DNA of 64,000 nt. Source: DASYKT01 sp035995185. Its GTDB lineage: Bacteria > Acidobacteriota > Blastocatellia > Pyrinomonadales > Pyrinomonadaceae. Position 1 is the first letter of the stretch; every line of letters starts with the position of its first letter. Shown here in pieces: positions 35,862-43,545 of this stretch. Made by a program: the position numbers and the translations under genes. The stretch covers positions 186,001-250,000 of the forward strand of contig DASYKT010000011.1 in assembly GCA_035995185.1 (NCBI GenBank), in the 5' to 3' direction. The notes below the pieces were generated by a model. That model saw only the letters and a program-made list of their open reading frames with translations, ran no database searches and was not told where the DNA came from.

Positions 35862-36404
35862 CTAGCCTTTGATAAGTTGTTGTTTAAGATCCTCTAATTG
35901 TGTTTTCACCGAGCTGTCATAAACGGTGGAACCGACGCGCGTGATCACTCCGCCGATAATATTTTTGTCGACCGTCGTCTGCAATTTAACTTTGCGGCCC
36001 GTCAGTTTAAAGAGATTGCTCTGCAAATGAACCTGTTCCTCGGGCGAAAGTTCGCGCGCGGTTATTACCTCCGCCGCAACTTCATTCGAGCGTTCGGCTA
36101 ATTCTTCTTCAAAGGCTTTATTGATGGCGCCGAGATCGCCCAGCCGCTGGTTGCGCAATAAAACGCGCAGAAAATTCGCGGTGGTTTTGCCGGGGTTTGA
36201 TTTGCCGAGCAGGCTTTCCAAAACTTTGCTTTTCTGTTCGTACTGGATCGCCGGGTGCTTGAAGAGGGAAAGCAGATCGCCTGATTCCTGCATCATTTTT
36301 TCCCAGATCTTTAATTCCGCCTGGACATTTCCCACGCCGCCCTCTTTTTCCACTACATCCGCCAGCGCTCCGGCATAACGGCGGGCCATCAGTTCAACGC
36401 TCAT
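35862..36404 (-). CDS. atpH: F1 ATP synthase delta subunit
   Basis: 180 residues. ELMARRYAGALADVV at the N-terminus and DKNIIGGVITRVGSTVYDSSVKTQL at the C-terminus are conserved delta motifs. Delta is the stator link between the alpha subunits and the b-type stalks. Its ATG overlaps the stop of atpF by one base (TAATG). Confidence 0.93.
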   Translation of the reverse strand: MSVELMARRYAGALADVVEKEGGVGNVQAELKIWEKMMQESGDLLSLFKHPAIQYEQKSKVLESLLGKSNPGKTTANFLRVLLRNQRLGDLGAINKAFEEELAERSNEVAAEVITARELSPEEQVHLQSNLFKLTGRKVKLQTTVDKNIIGGVITRVGSTVYDSSVKTQLEDLKQQLIKG

Positions 36405-37000
36405 TAGTTCAGCCCTCCCAAATTATCGATGCCGGTTTTGACGAACTTGGAATCGGTATCGGAACCGACCTTCTTCCGCAGCATTTCTTCCGCCAAGCGA
36501 ATACTTTCTTCGGCGGAGAATTTGCGCAATTCCTGCCTGGCTTGGAGCCCGGCGCGCGCGATCTCGTTCTGCGCCTGTTCGCGCATCTTGGCAATGTCCG
36601 AATCGGTCTGCCCGGCGATACGCGCTTTTTCAGTTTCGATATCGGCCGCGGCCTTATCTTTGATCTGCGCGACCTCGGTATCGAGCATCGCCAGGCGGCC
36701 TTCCACTTCCTGTAATTTTTTCATCGCGGCGTCGCGTTCTTCCTGGGCCTTGATCAGTTCGGCGCGGATCTGTTCGCGTTTGGCTTTAAAGCCGGCGCTC
36801 AGCGGTTTTCTCAGCAGGAGATAAAGGGCAAGAACAAAAATACCCAGGTTGATGAACTTCCACAGTTCAAAACCCGGGATGTTCATATAATTTTCCCAGA
36901 AATGCAGGAACTGCTGCCAGCCCGTTTGCCCGCCGGCCGAAGTGGTGTGCGCGGCTTCGCTCGCAAATAAAAATAAAAAATTATAGAAAAATGCCAACAT
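36404..37000 (-). CDS. atpF: F0 ATP synthase b subunit
   Basis: 198 residues. One membrane helix (about 43-63; WKFINLGIFVLALYLLLRKPL) followed by a long charged coiled coil (EQIRAELIKAQEERDAAMKKL, VAQIKDKAAADIETEK). It is slightly longer than usual because of an extra N-terminal hydrophobic stretch (MLAFFYNFLFLFASEA), which may be a cleavable signal. It forms the peripheral stalk with b'. Confidence 0.9.
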   Translation of the reverse strand: MLAFFYNFLFLFASEAAHTTSAGGQTGWQQFLHFWENYMNIPGFELWKFINLGIFVLALYLLLRKPLSAGFKAKREQIRAELIKAQEERDAAMKKLQEVEGRLAMLDTEVAQIKDKAAADIETEKARIAGQTDSDIAKMREQAQNEIARAGLQARQELRKFSAEESIRLAEEMLRKKVGSDTDSKFVKTGIDNLGGLN

Positions 37001-37012
37001 TGAAGTAATTAT

Positions 37013-37468
37013 TTATGCGTTTTTCAAGATCGTTGCCGTTATATTCTCAGCTATTTTCTGCGCGTCAGTGCCGAGTGTCGCGCGCGCGGAATCAGCCTGT
37101 TTTTGCAATTCGCCCTTTTCCTGGGCGATCAGCGTAGAAACTTCTTCTTTTACCGTGTTTACTTGTTCCTGGCGGGCTGCCAGTGACTCGGCGCGCTGCG
37201 CTTCCATCAGTTGGTATCCTTCGGAGCGCGTCTCACGCAGGGTTTTTTCGTACTGGGAAACTTTGCTTTCGACCTGAGTCAGTATGTTTTGCGCTTCGCC
37301 GGTGCGGCTGCCGCCTTTTCTTACGCGCTCTTCTAAAACACGGTTGATCGGCTTGAACAGCGTGCGGTTCAAGATCCAGATCATCAAAAGAATGATCGCA
37401 ATATGTAAAAAGATTGTGCCATCCGGCACAAGCGTAATGGATTCTTCGGCAAAAGCGAGCAAGATCAT
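37013..37468 (-). CDS. F0 ATP synthase b' subunit
   Basis: 151 residues: one membrane helix (about 20-37; FLHIAIILLMIWILNRTLF), then a coiled coil (ILTQVESKVSQYEKTLRETR, AARQEQVNTVKEEVSTLI). It is shorter than atpF and clearly a distinct second b-type subunit, as in cyanobacteria and many other bacteria that use b/b' heterodimers. First gene of the operon as seen here; the retron reverse transcriptase lies directly upstream on the same strand, and no a or c subunit gene is adjacent. Confidence 0.88.
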   Translation of the reverse strand: MILLAFAEESITLVPDGTIFLHIAIILLMIWILNRTLFKPINRVLEERVRKGGSRTGEAQNILTQVESKVSQYEKTLRETRSEGYQLMEAQRAESLAARQEQVNTVKEEVSTLIAQEKGELQKQADSARATLGTDAQKIAENITATILKNA

Positions 37469-37616
37469 AGCAATCTGAAAACTAATTTAAGTATAATTAA
37501 GTAATAAAAACGGGCTTTTCAGCCACTTTCTTAAACTATCAAGAATATCACGAGCCATTTTTAGGGTCAAGGAAGGCTTCGAGAGGGTAGCCCGGGTAAA
37601 ACGCGCACGCCACAGG

Positions 37617-39377
37617 CTAATCCTTTGGAGTTGTCGGCTTTCCTTCCGACCAAGGAACAAAAGCGTTTTTCTGGCCAAAAAATTCCCCGGTAGGAGCGGA
37701 TACGATTAAGCGGATTTTTTCACGCAATCTTTCAAATCTAGTACTTATCAATTTCCCAGGTTGCGTACGTTTCTTTTCTTCAATTGCATCTGGATCCGGA
37801 TTGTAATCAAGTGAGGCATACCTACCCCAAATAGCTAGTATGAAATCAACGACACTTATACAAGGTTGTTCAAGCTTTCGACCTACAATAATTTCAGGCA
37901 ATTTGTATGGGCGCCTCTGGTGATTTGCCGCCAATGAATGGTAGGCATCTTCTATAAAAACTTTCACCTCCTCAAATGGTATTTTACTGTTTTGCTCTAT
38001 AACAATTTTTACTTCTGCGCGATCGGAGGCACTTAGTCGGGGAAGTATGATCCTAGATAGAAGTTCGAAATACTTTTCTCGGTATTTGGCCGGATCCGGT
38101 AGCATGTCATAAATGATAAAAGAACGAAATGATAAGTAATGGAGGGCGTCAATATAAATGTTTCGCCCGTTTTCCGAAACGTCAACAAAATGAAGCCCTT
38201 TTTTTCTAAGTTCCTTTTTGTTACTGTCAGCAAATGGGTCGTCCAAGATACCTTTCAAGATTTCTAAGGTTTTTACGGATACCTCTTCTACGTTTTTAAT
38301 ACTTACGCAGCCGATAGCAAGAATTTTGCCATCGCCGCTTTGAATTTCCGATTCATCAATATATATAGATAAGGGCCAAGGCTCTTTCTCTACGCGAGAA
38401 AGATACGCAACTTTTTCTTCCTCAACTTCTAGAATTTTCTTCCATTGATCTTGAAGTTTTTGAGCTAATTCCGGCTCGATGGCGTGGATGTAATTAATAG
38501 TTCCGTCAAGTCGATTCACGCCGGACTGGACAGTTGATTCTTTAATTCTTGACAAGTGGGCCTTAAGTCCAAAGTTTTTTGAGTAATGCAGTTCTTGACG
38601 AACTCGTCGTTTTAGCTTGCGAGGAATGCGAGGCTTATCATCGCTTACGCTAAGCCCGGTAACGAAATGGGATTGCCCTCGTTTTGTAATCCAAAATTTC
38701 TTTTGAGAAAGTTTAAAACCTTGGGCGATGACTATTGCTTCAATATCAATTTTTTCAGGCAGAGTTTCATTACTTGAAAAAGTTAGGTCATCCGCATATC
38801 GGGTAAAAATAACTCCTACTTCATCAGCGTGTGCTCTTAAGTTCTTATCCAAATCACGACATATTAGATTAGCTAATAAAGGGCTTGCAGGAAACCCCAG
38901 CGGAAGTGCTTCGTTTATAGTAAGAAATTTTGACAATGCATCCGACGTATTAGCACTAATTCCTAAATCACGAAAAAGCCCTTCTACTCTTCCATGAGTT
39001 ATAGTTTGAAAGAAATTCTCCATATCAGCATGTAAAATGAATTTTGACCCGGCGTGAGGTAGAGCATTAGTGTAGGTTGATCTGCGTGTTACGTAGCCAT
39101 GGGCTTCATCGGTTGGATAGCCGGCGGTGATTTGAACAAAGTGTTCAAACTTACGCTGAAAAGACTTATGTGCCGCTAAAAGATCGGGTGAAATTATTTC
39201 CCATACTTCTCTTACCAATCCCACTGTCTTTTTGGGAATTTGGTGGCGTGCATAAAGTTTTGGGTTTTCACGGGCATCTATGACCTCTTGCAAGAAGCTA
39301 GGCTCAACGCCGATAACAGCGGCTAATTGTTTAGTGTCAAATTGAGTGAAATCGAAAAAATGAGGTTTGATAGCCAT
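37617..39377 (-). CDS. Retron-type reverse transcriptase fused to a DUF3800-like domain
   Basis: 586 residues. RT part, residues about 1-300: retron-typical NALPH (104-108), catalytic D118 in HADMENFF, GFPASPLLAN (161-170), the YADD box (194-197) and the VTGL region-Y motif (239-242) followed by PRIPRKLKRRVR. C-terminal part, about 335-560: PLSIYIDESEIQ (339-343 IYIDES core) opening, IVIEQNS and CISVVDFILAIW, the layout of DUF3800, an RNase H-like fold protein family. I recall DUF3800 as the effector of one retron type in which it can be fused to the RT. Retrons act in phage defence with an RNA-DNA hybrid (msDNA). The gene is visibly AT-richer than its neighbours, and there is no Shine-Dalgarno; a candidate msr-msd lies 10 bp upstream. 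Confidence 0.85.
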   Translation of the reverse strand: MAIKPHFFDFTQFDTKQLAAVIGVEPSFLQEVIDARENPKLYARHQIPKKTVGLVREVWEIISPDLLAAHKSFQRKFEHFVQITAGYPTDEAHGYVTRRSTYTNALPHAGSKFILHADMENFFQTITHGRVEGLFRDLGISANTSDALSKFLTINEALPLGFPASPLLANLICRDLDKNLRAHADEVGVIFTRYADDLTFSSNETLPEKIDIEAIVIAQGFKLSQKKFWITKRGQSHFVTGLSVSDDKPRIPRKLKRRVRQELHYSKNFGLKAHLSRIKESTVQSGVNRLDGTINYIHAIEPELAQKLQDQWKKILEVEEEKVAYLSRVEKEPWPLSIYIDESEIQSGDGKILAIGCVSIKNVEEVSVKTLEILKGILDDPFADSNKKELRKKGLHFVDVSENGRNIYIDALHYLSFRSFIIYDMLPDPAKYREKYFELLSRIILPRLSASDRAEVKIVIEQNSKIPFEEVKVFIEDAYHSLAANHQRRPYKLPEIIVGRKLEQPCISVVDFILAIWGRYASLDYNPDPDAIEEKKRTQPGKLISTRFERLREKIRLIVSAPTGEFFGQKNAFVPWSEGKPTTPKD

Positions 39378-39387
39378 AAGATGAGGA

Positions 39388-39473
39388 TAGGCAGCCAGAG
39401 ATACGACTTAAAGTAGTCCCGTAATAGGCGGATGCGAATCGCACCCTAAAACTATATCGAAGCTGACTGCCTA
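39388..39473 (-). ncRNA. Candidate retron msr-msd RNA
   Basis: On the minus strand TAGGCAGTCAG (39473-39463) can pair with CTGGCTGCCTA (39398-39388), 11 bp with one G-U pair, as expected for the a1/a2 stem of a retron RNA. An AGC follows directly inside a1, a position where the branching G is expected. Two hairpins lie inside: GGGTGCG-ATT-CGCATCC (39446-39430) and a bulged stem-loop at 39423-39402. The RT start codon is 10 nt downstream of a2. Caveats: 86 nt is short for msr plus msd, and the best -35 (TTGACA, minus strand 39508-39503) has a -10 (TATTAT, 39481-39476) only at 21-bp spacing. Confidence 0.5.
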
Positions 39474-39519
39474 CAATAATACTCGTCTTTATTACTTAAT
39501 CGTGTCAAGGCTTTTAATA

Positions 39520-39563
39520 CACCATTTCGTTACGATTTTTCAGGCAACTTTCCACCATTTCGT
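39520..39563. repeat. 11-bp direct repeats upstream of the retron
   Basis: CACCATTTCGT occurs at 39520-39530 and 39553-39563; a related AATTTCGTA lies at 39587-39595. They sit in the 373-bp gap between the retron and the FecR gene, upstream of the retron promoter region. Confidence 0.5.
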
Positions 39564-39750
39564 ATGCAAACATACTTAAACACACGAATTTCGTAGGAAA
39601 ATAGAAAATACAGATAAGGCACAACTTTTGCTATCCCTTGACCTTAGAGCAATATTCCGCCCACCGTTTAGCTCTATTAAGGACGGCGCGACGAAGAAAG
39701 CTGACTCTTCCCGGATTGGAACGAGATCAAAAATAACAAGGAGAAGGTTT

Positions 39751-41955
39751 ATGCGGCTAACGAGACTTTTGGGATTGTTTCTTTTGCTGACGCCGTTTTT
39801 GTTAGTACAAAGCGCATTGGCAGGCGATGTTGATGATACTTATGACGACACGCCCGATGTCGTCGCGCGTGTATCGCGCATCAGTTTTATGCGCGGCGAG
39901 GTACAGATCCGCCGCAGCGGCAGCGAGGAGTGGGAACGCGCCGCGCTGAATTTACCGGTGGTCGAAGGCGACCAGATAGCGACCGGCACGGATGGCCGGG
40001 TCGAGATCCAGCTTGATTCTTACAACTATGTCCGGCTGGCGGAAAATTCCTTTCTAAGCTTTATCACCCTGCGCGACAACCAGATAGCGCTCAGTTTGCC
40101 GGAAGGCCTGATGAGCGCCCGCGTGATCGAATTTGATGCGGCGCGTAATTCCTTTGAGATCGACGCGCCGAAGACGACTCTGGCCGTGCAAAAAGCGGGC
40201 ATGTACCGCATTGACGCGGGAGACAAAACTTCCGAGCGGATCCATATCGCCGTCACCGACGGCGGGCAGGCCCGTATCTATTCCGACAACTCGGGATTCT
40301 TACTTAAGAACAGCCGGACGGCCACCATTTATCTGACCGGTGAAAATGTCGGCGAACCCGATATCGATAACGTCGCGAAATACACGGATGAATGGGATAC
40401 GTGGGTGTTGGAACGCGACGCGGCCGTGGCCAAGAAACTCAAAGATTCCTATTACGATAAATATTACGATCGCGATATGTACGGCGCGGAAGACCTAAAC
40501 GACTATGGCGAGTGGGTCTATACCCGCAGCTATGGTTATGTCTGGCGGCCGTATCGTACGTCCACCAGCTCTTATAGCAACTGGTCGCCGTATCGTTACG
40601 GAAGCTGGCGCTGGGTCCCGCCCTATGGGTGGATCTGGATGGGCGACGAACCCTGGGGCTGGTCTACCTATCACTACGGCCGCTGGATCTGGTACGGGGG
40701 AGCGTGGGCCTGGACGCCTTATGCGTCACATCGCTGGGGACGCAGCTGGTGGCAGCCGGCATTTGTCGTGATCACCTGGTCGGGTGCTTCGATCTGCTGG
40801 TACCCGCTGCCGTACGATTATTACTATTACAACTACAATTCCTACTACTACTGGAACAATTACGGCGGGTATTACGGCGGTAACCATCACTGGTGGAACA
40901 ATCACCACGGTGGAAACGGCGGCGGCCATCACAATGGAGGCGGAAATAATGGCGGGGGCAACCCGAATCCTACTCCGACACCGGGTGGAGGCGGTTCGAA
41001 TCCGAACGCGAACGGCCCCGGGTTAGTTAAAGGCCCGAAAGCACCACCGCTGCAGCCGGCAGGCCCGCTCGACCCGGCCTATACCCAGGCGGTGACGATG
41101 ACCAACTCGGGCGGTTTCGGTTCCGTCAGGACCGATATCAAGCCCGCGCCGCAGGCGATCGCCGTCAAGGCGCTGGTGCGTCCGATCACGTCTGACCCCG
41201 TCAGGCTGCCGGCCGTCACGGATACCAAGAGCCCGGACATCAAACCGGCCCAACAGGTGCAGGTAGCGGTCCGTAACGGTAACGGTAAAACCATTCGCGG
41301 CGGCGGTGCAAGCGGGGTCATAATCGGCGGTATTAAAACCGGCGCTGCGATTCGCGAGCCTGGTGCCAAGCTGGATGAAAATCTTCGCAAAGACCGGGTT
41401 CTGGGCGGTCGTCCGCCGCTGGCAAGCCCGCCGATAGTTTCCGGCGGCGCCGCGGGCAGTGCGGGGGCAGACACCGGAAATGAGGTCAAAAACAATGGCG
41501 TTCGCGGAACGGGTGCGGTGAAGCGTGACGATCCTCCGGTCAAAAGCTCCGGCGGCGCGGTGCGCGACGACGACACTCTGTACAACAGCAATCCGGTGCG
41601 CTCGTCGGGCGGTGGTGAAAAGCCTCGTGAGGAAAAGCCGCGCGATAACCCGCCGGTAAGGCAGGAGTCGCCTAAACCTCGATATGAGCCTCCCCCGCAG
41701 GAAAAGCCGAGGTATGAACCACCGCCGCCGCAGGAAAAGCCGCGCTACGATCCACCGGTGCGGCACGACCCGCCACCGCGCAATGACCCGCCGCCGCGGA
41801 ACGATCCGCCGCCACGGTCAGAGCCGAGAAGCGAGCCGAGGAGTGAGCCCAAGAGCGAGCCGAGGAGTGAGCCCAAGAGCGAGCCGAAAAGCGAACCAAA
41901 GAGCGAGCCTTCGAAACCTTCCGATAGCGGGAGGAAGCCGAAGGACGGCAGATAA
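39751..41955 (+). CDS. FecR-domain / DUF6600 secreted protein with proline-rich tail
   Basis: 734 residues from the ATG at 39751, which follows AAGGAG and opens a signal peptide (MRLTRLLGLFLLLTPFLLVQ, then SALAG). A FecR domain covers about 30-200 (RISFMRGEVQIRRSGSEEWE, VEGDQIATGTDGRVEIQL). A tryptophan/tyrosine-rich DUF6600-like segment follows (WVYTRSYGYVWRPY, GSWRWVPPYGWIWMGDEPWG, YGRWIWYGGAWAWTP). Then a Tyr/Asn-rich stretch, a Gly-rich one and a long tail of PPPRNDP and KSEPRSEP repeats, likely disordered. FecR domains here bind cell-wall or polysaccharide ligands rather than sigma factors, I infer. A terminator follows. Confidence 0.88.
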   Translation: MRLTRLLGLFLLLTPFLLVQSALAGDVDDTYDDTPDVVARVSRISFMRGEVQIRRSGSEEWERAALNLPVVEGDQIATGTDGRVEIQLDSYNYVRLAENSFLSFITLRDNQIALSLPEGLMSARVIEFDAARNSFEIDAPKTTLAVQKAGMYRIDAGDKTSERIHIAVTDGGQARIYSDNSGFLLKNSRTATIYLTGENVGEPDIDNVAKYTDEWDTWVLERDAAVAKKLKDSYYDKYYDRDMYGAEDLNDYGEWVYTRSYGYVWRPYRTSTSSYSNWSPYRYGSWRWVPPYGWIWMGDEPWGWSTYHYGRWIWYGGAWAWTPYASHRWGRSWWQPAFVVITWSGASICWYPLPYDYYYYNYNSYYYWNNYGGYYGGNHHWWNNHHGGNGGGHHNGGGNNGGGNPNPTPTPGGGGSNPNANGPGLVKGPKAPPLQPAGPLDPAYTQAVTMTNSGGFGSVRTDIKPAPQAIAVKALVRPITSDPVRLPAVTDTKSPDIKPAQQVQVAVRNGNGKTIRGGGASGVIIGGIKTGAAIREPGAKLDENLRKDRVLGGRPPLASPPIVSGGAAGSAGADTGNEVKNNGVRGTGAVKRDDPPVKSSGGAVRDDDTLYNSNPVRSSGGGEKPREEKPRDNPPVRQESPKPRYEPPPQEKPRYEPPPPQEKPRYDPPVRHDPPPRNDPPPRNDPPPRSEPRSEPRSEPKSEPRSEPKSEPKSEPKSEPSKPSDSGRKPKDGR

Positions 41956-41967
41956 AAAGGGCCATAG

Positions 41968-41997
41968 AAAAGGGGCAGGATTTCCTGCCCTTTTCTT
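41968..41997 (+). terminator. Terminator after the FecR/DUF6600 gene
   Basis: GGGCAGG (41973-41979) pairs with CCTGCCC (41984-41990), flanked by AAAA before and TTTTCTTATTTT after. Confidence 0.75.
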
Positions 41998-42017
41998 ATT
42001 TTGGATTGGGTTTCTTA

Positions 42018-42111
42018 TTTAGTGTGTTAGTGTGCTTCGTGGTTAAGCTTTAGTTTCATTGTGATAGACAACTATAAGAGTTAACCACGAAACGCACCAA
42101 ACGCACGAAAA
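42018..42111. repeat. Dispersed palindrome, CCACGAA family, copy 2
   Basis: TTCGTGGTTAA (42036-42046) pairs perfectly with TTAACCACGAA (42081-42091); the outer parts TTAGTGTGTTAGTGTGC and GCACCAAACGCACGAAAA pair less well. Same family as 10975 and 45454. Confidence 0.7.
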
Positions 42112-42195
42112 ATGGCCGCCGACATTTTAGATCTTGAAATATTGAATCAGTAGTAACCGTGAAATCCAAAATCCGCAATCCCAAATCTAAAATCG

Positions 42196-43545
42196 TTATT
42201 CCGTTGTTCCTTGTAAAAATATTTTCTTATCCACGCTGGCGGGATTGCCGACCACCACGAAGCGAATATTTTTCATGTATTTATTGGAAACGTCCTGCAG
42301 ATCTTTGGCCTTTACCTGGCGGATCCGATTCAGAAACTCGAACGAATTTCGCCACCCGCCGCCGAGCAGTTCATAGCGGGCAAGTTCGCCTACCTGCGCT
42401 CCGCTGGTTTCCTGCGTCAGGTAATAAGTGGTCAGAAAGTTTCCCGCTACTTCGGAAACGACATCGTCTCTTAGCGCGCGCGTTTGTAAAAACTGTATCT
42501 GCTCAAGCATCACCGCGACGCTTTGATTGGCGTCGACCGCCGAGACGGAAATGTTTGCCGTATTGGCGCCGAAATTATCGAGTTCCGCATTCGGCGCGTA
42601 TGAAAGCTGGCGGTTCACCCTTACTTCCTGATGGACCAGTCCCTGTAAAATGGCGACGGCCACCTTCATCGGGTAGTAATCCGGGTTGGCCAGCGAAGGG
42701 GCATTGAAAACTCCCTCGACATAATTGGTCGGCAGGCTGGGACGCGCGACGATATCCACCGTGCTGCCGGAAAAATTAATTGCGGGATAAGGCTGTTCCT
42801 TATAATCGCCGCGCGGCAATTTTCCGAACGATTCCGTGACCCGCGCCTTTATTTCATTCGGGTCGAGGTCACCCACAAAGACCAATAGCAGATGAGAGGT
42901 CTGCATGATCTTTTTGTGATAGGCGAGCAGGTCTTCGGCAGTAAATTTTCCGATCGAGGCCGCAGTTCCGTCAGCATCGATGGCATAAGGATGCCCCGCG
43001 TAAACACGCCGCGCAAGCTCCGCTTCCAGCGCGCCTTCGGGGGTTGTTTCGGATTCGCTCAATCCGGCCAGTATCGCGGCGCGGTTTCGCATGACATCAT
43101 CCGGGGCAAAGGCCGGATAAAGCATCACATCGGTAAAAATATCCCAGACCTTATCGAAATTCGGGCGCGTCGCCCCCAGCGACACCGCGCTGTAATCGCG
43201 GCTGACCACCGATCCGATACCGCTGCCCGTGCGCGACAGTTCGCGGCGCACGGTTTGCCGGTTATATTTCTTACCGGCCTCGATCGCCGACCTTAGCATC
43301 AGATTTTCAATTCCCGCCTCTTTATCGGTCACGTTGCGGACGCCGCCGCGGACAAACAAACCCACCGCAACCGTAGGCGCCGAAGCCCGGCGTTTGACCA
43401 GAACTTTTAATCCGTTCACGTCAAATTCGGTAACCTGCGCGGCCTGGGCGGCGATATTGTCCGTCTGGGCAAAGGTGAGACCGGCCAAAGATAGAATTAG
43501 AAAAACTAAAAAAAGTAATTTATTGATCCGTGATATGCCAGTCAT
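42196..43545 (-). CDS. M16 peptidase-like protein, catalytically inactive partner
   Basis: 449 residues, signal peptide at the N-terminus (KLLFLVFLILSLAGLTFA). M16 fold in two halves, with the substrate-binding YVEGVFNAPSLANPDYY and a later NRQLSYAPNAEL segment, but where active members have HxxEH it reads IENLM (79-83): no zinc site. Such subunits pair with an active one, here the gene just upstream, whose stop overlaps this start by one base. The complex is expected in the periplasm. Confidence 0.88.
   Translation of the reverse strand: MTGISRINKLLFLVFLILSLAGLTFAQTDNIAAQAAQVTEFDVNGLKVLVKRRASAPTVAVGLFVRGGVRNVTDKEAGIENLMLRSAIEAGKKYNRQTVRRELSRTGSGIGSVVSRDYSAVSLGATRPNFDKVWDIFTDVMLYPAFAPDDVMRNRAAILAGLSESETTPEGALEAELARRVYAGHPYAIDADGTAASIGKFTAEDLLAYHKKIMQTSHLLLVFVGDLDPNEIKARVTESFGKLPRGDYKEQPYPAINFSGSTVDIVARPSLPTNYVEGVFNAPSLANPDYYPMKVAVAILQGLVHQEVRVNRQLSYAPNAELDNFGANTANISVSAVDANQSVAVMLEQIQFLQTRALRDDVVSEVAGNFLTTYYLTQETSGAQVGELARYELLGGGWRNSFEFLNRIRQVKAKDLQDVSNKYMKNIRFVVVGNPASVDKKIFLQGTTE

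Noticed and set aside
37490..37530. Terminator downstream of the retron RT (GGCTGAAAAGCC followed by T-rich sequence)
   Set aside because: The stem is only 4 bp, too weak to support as a separate feature.
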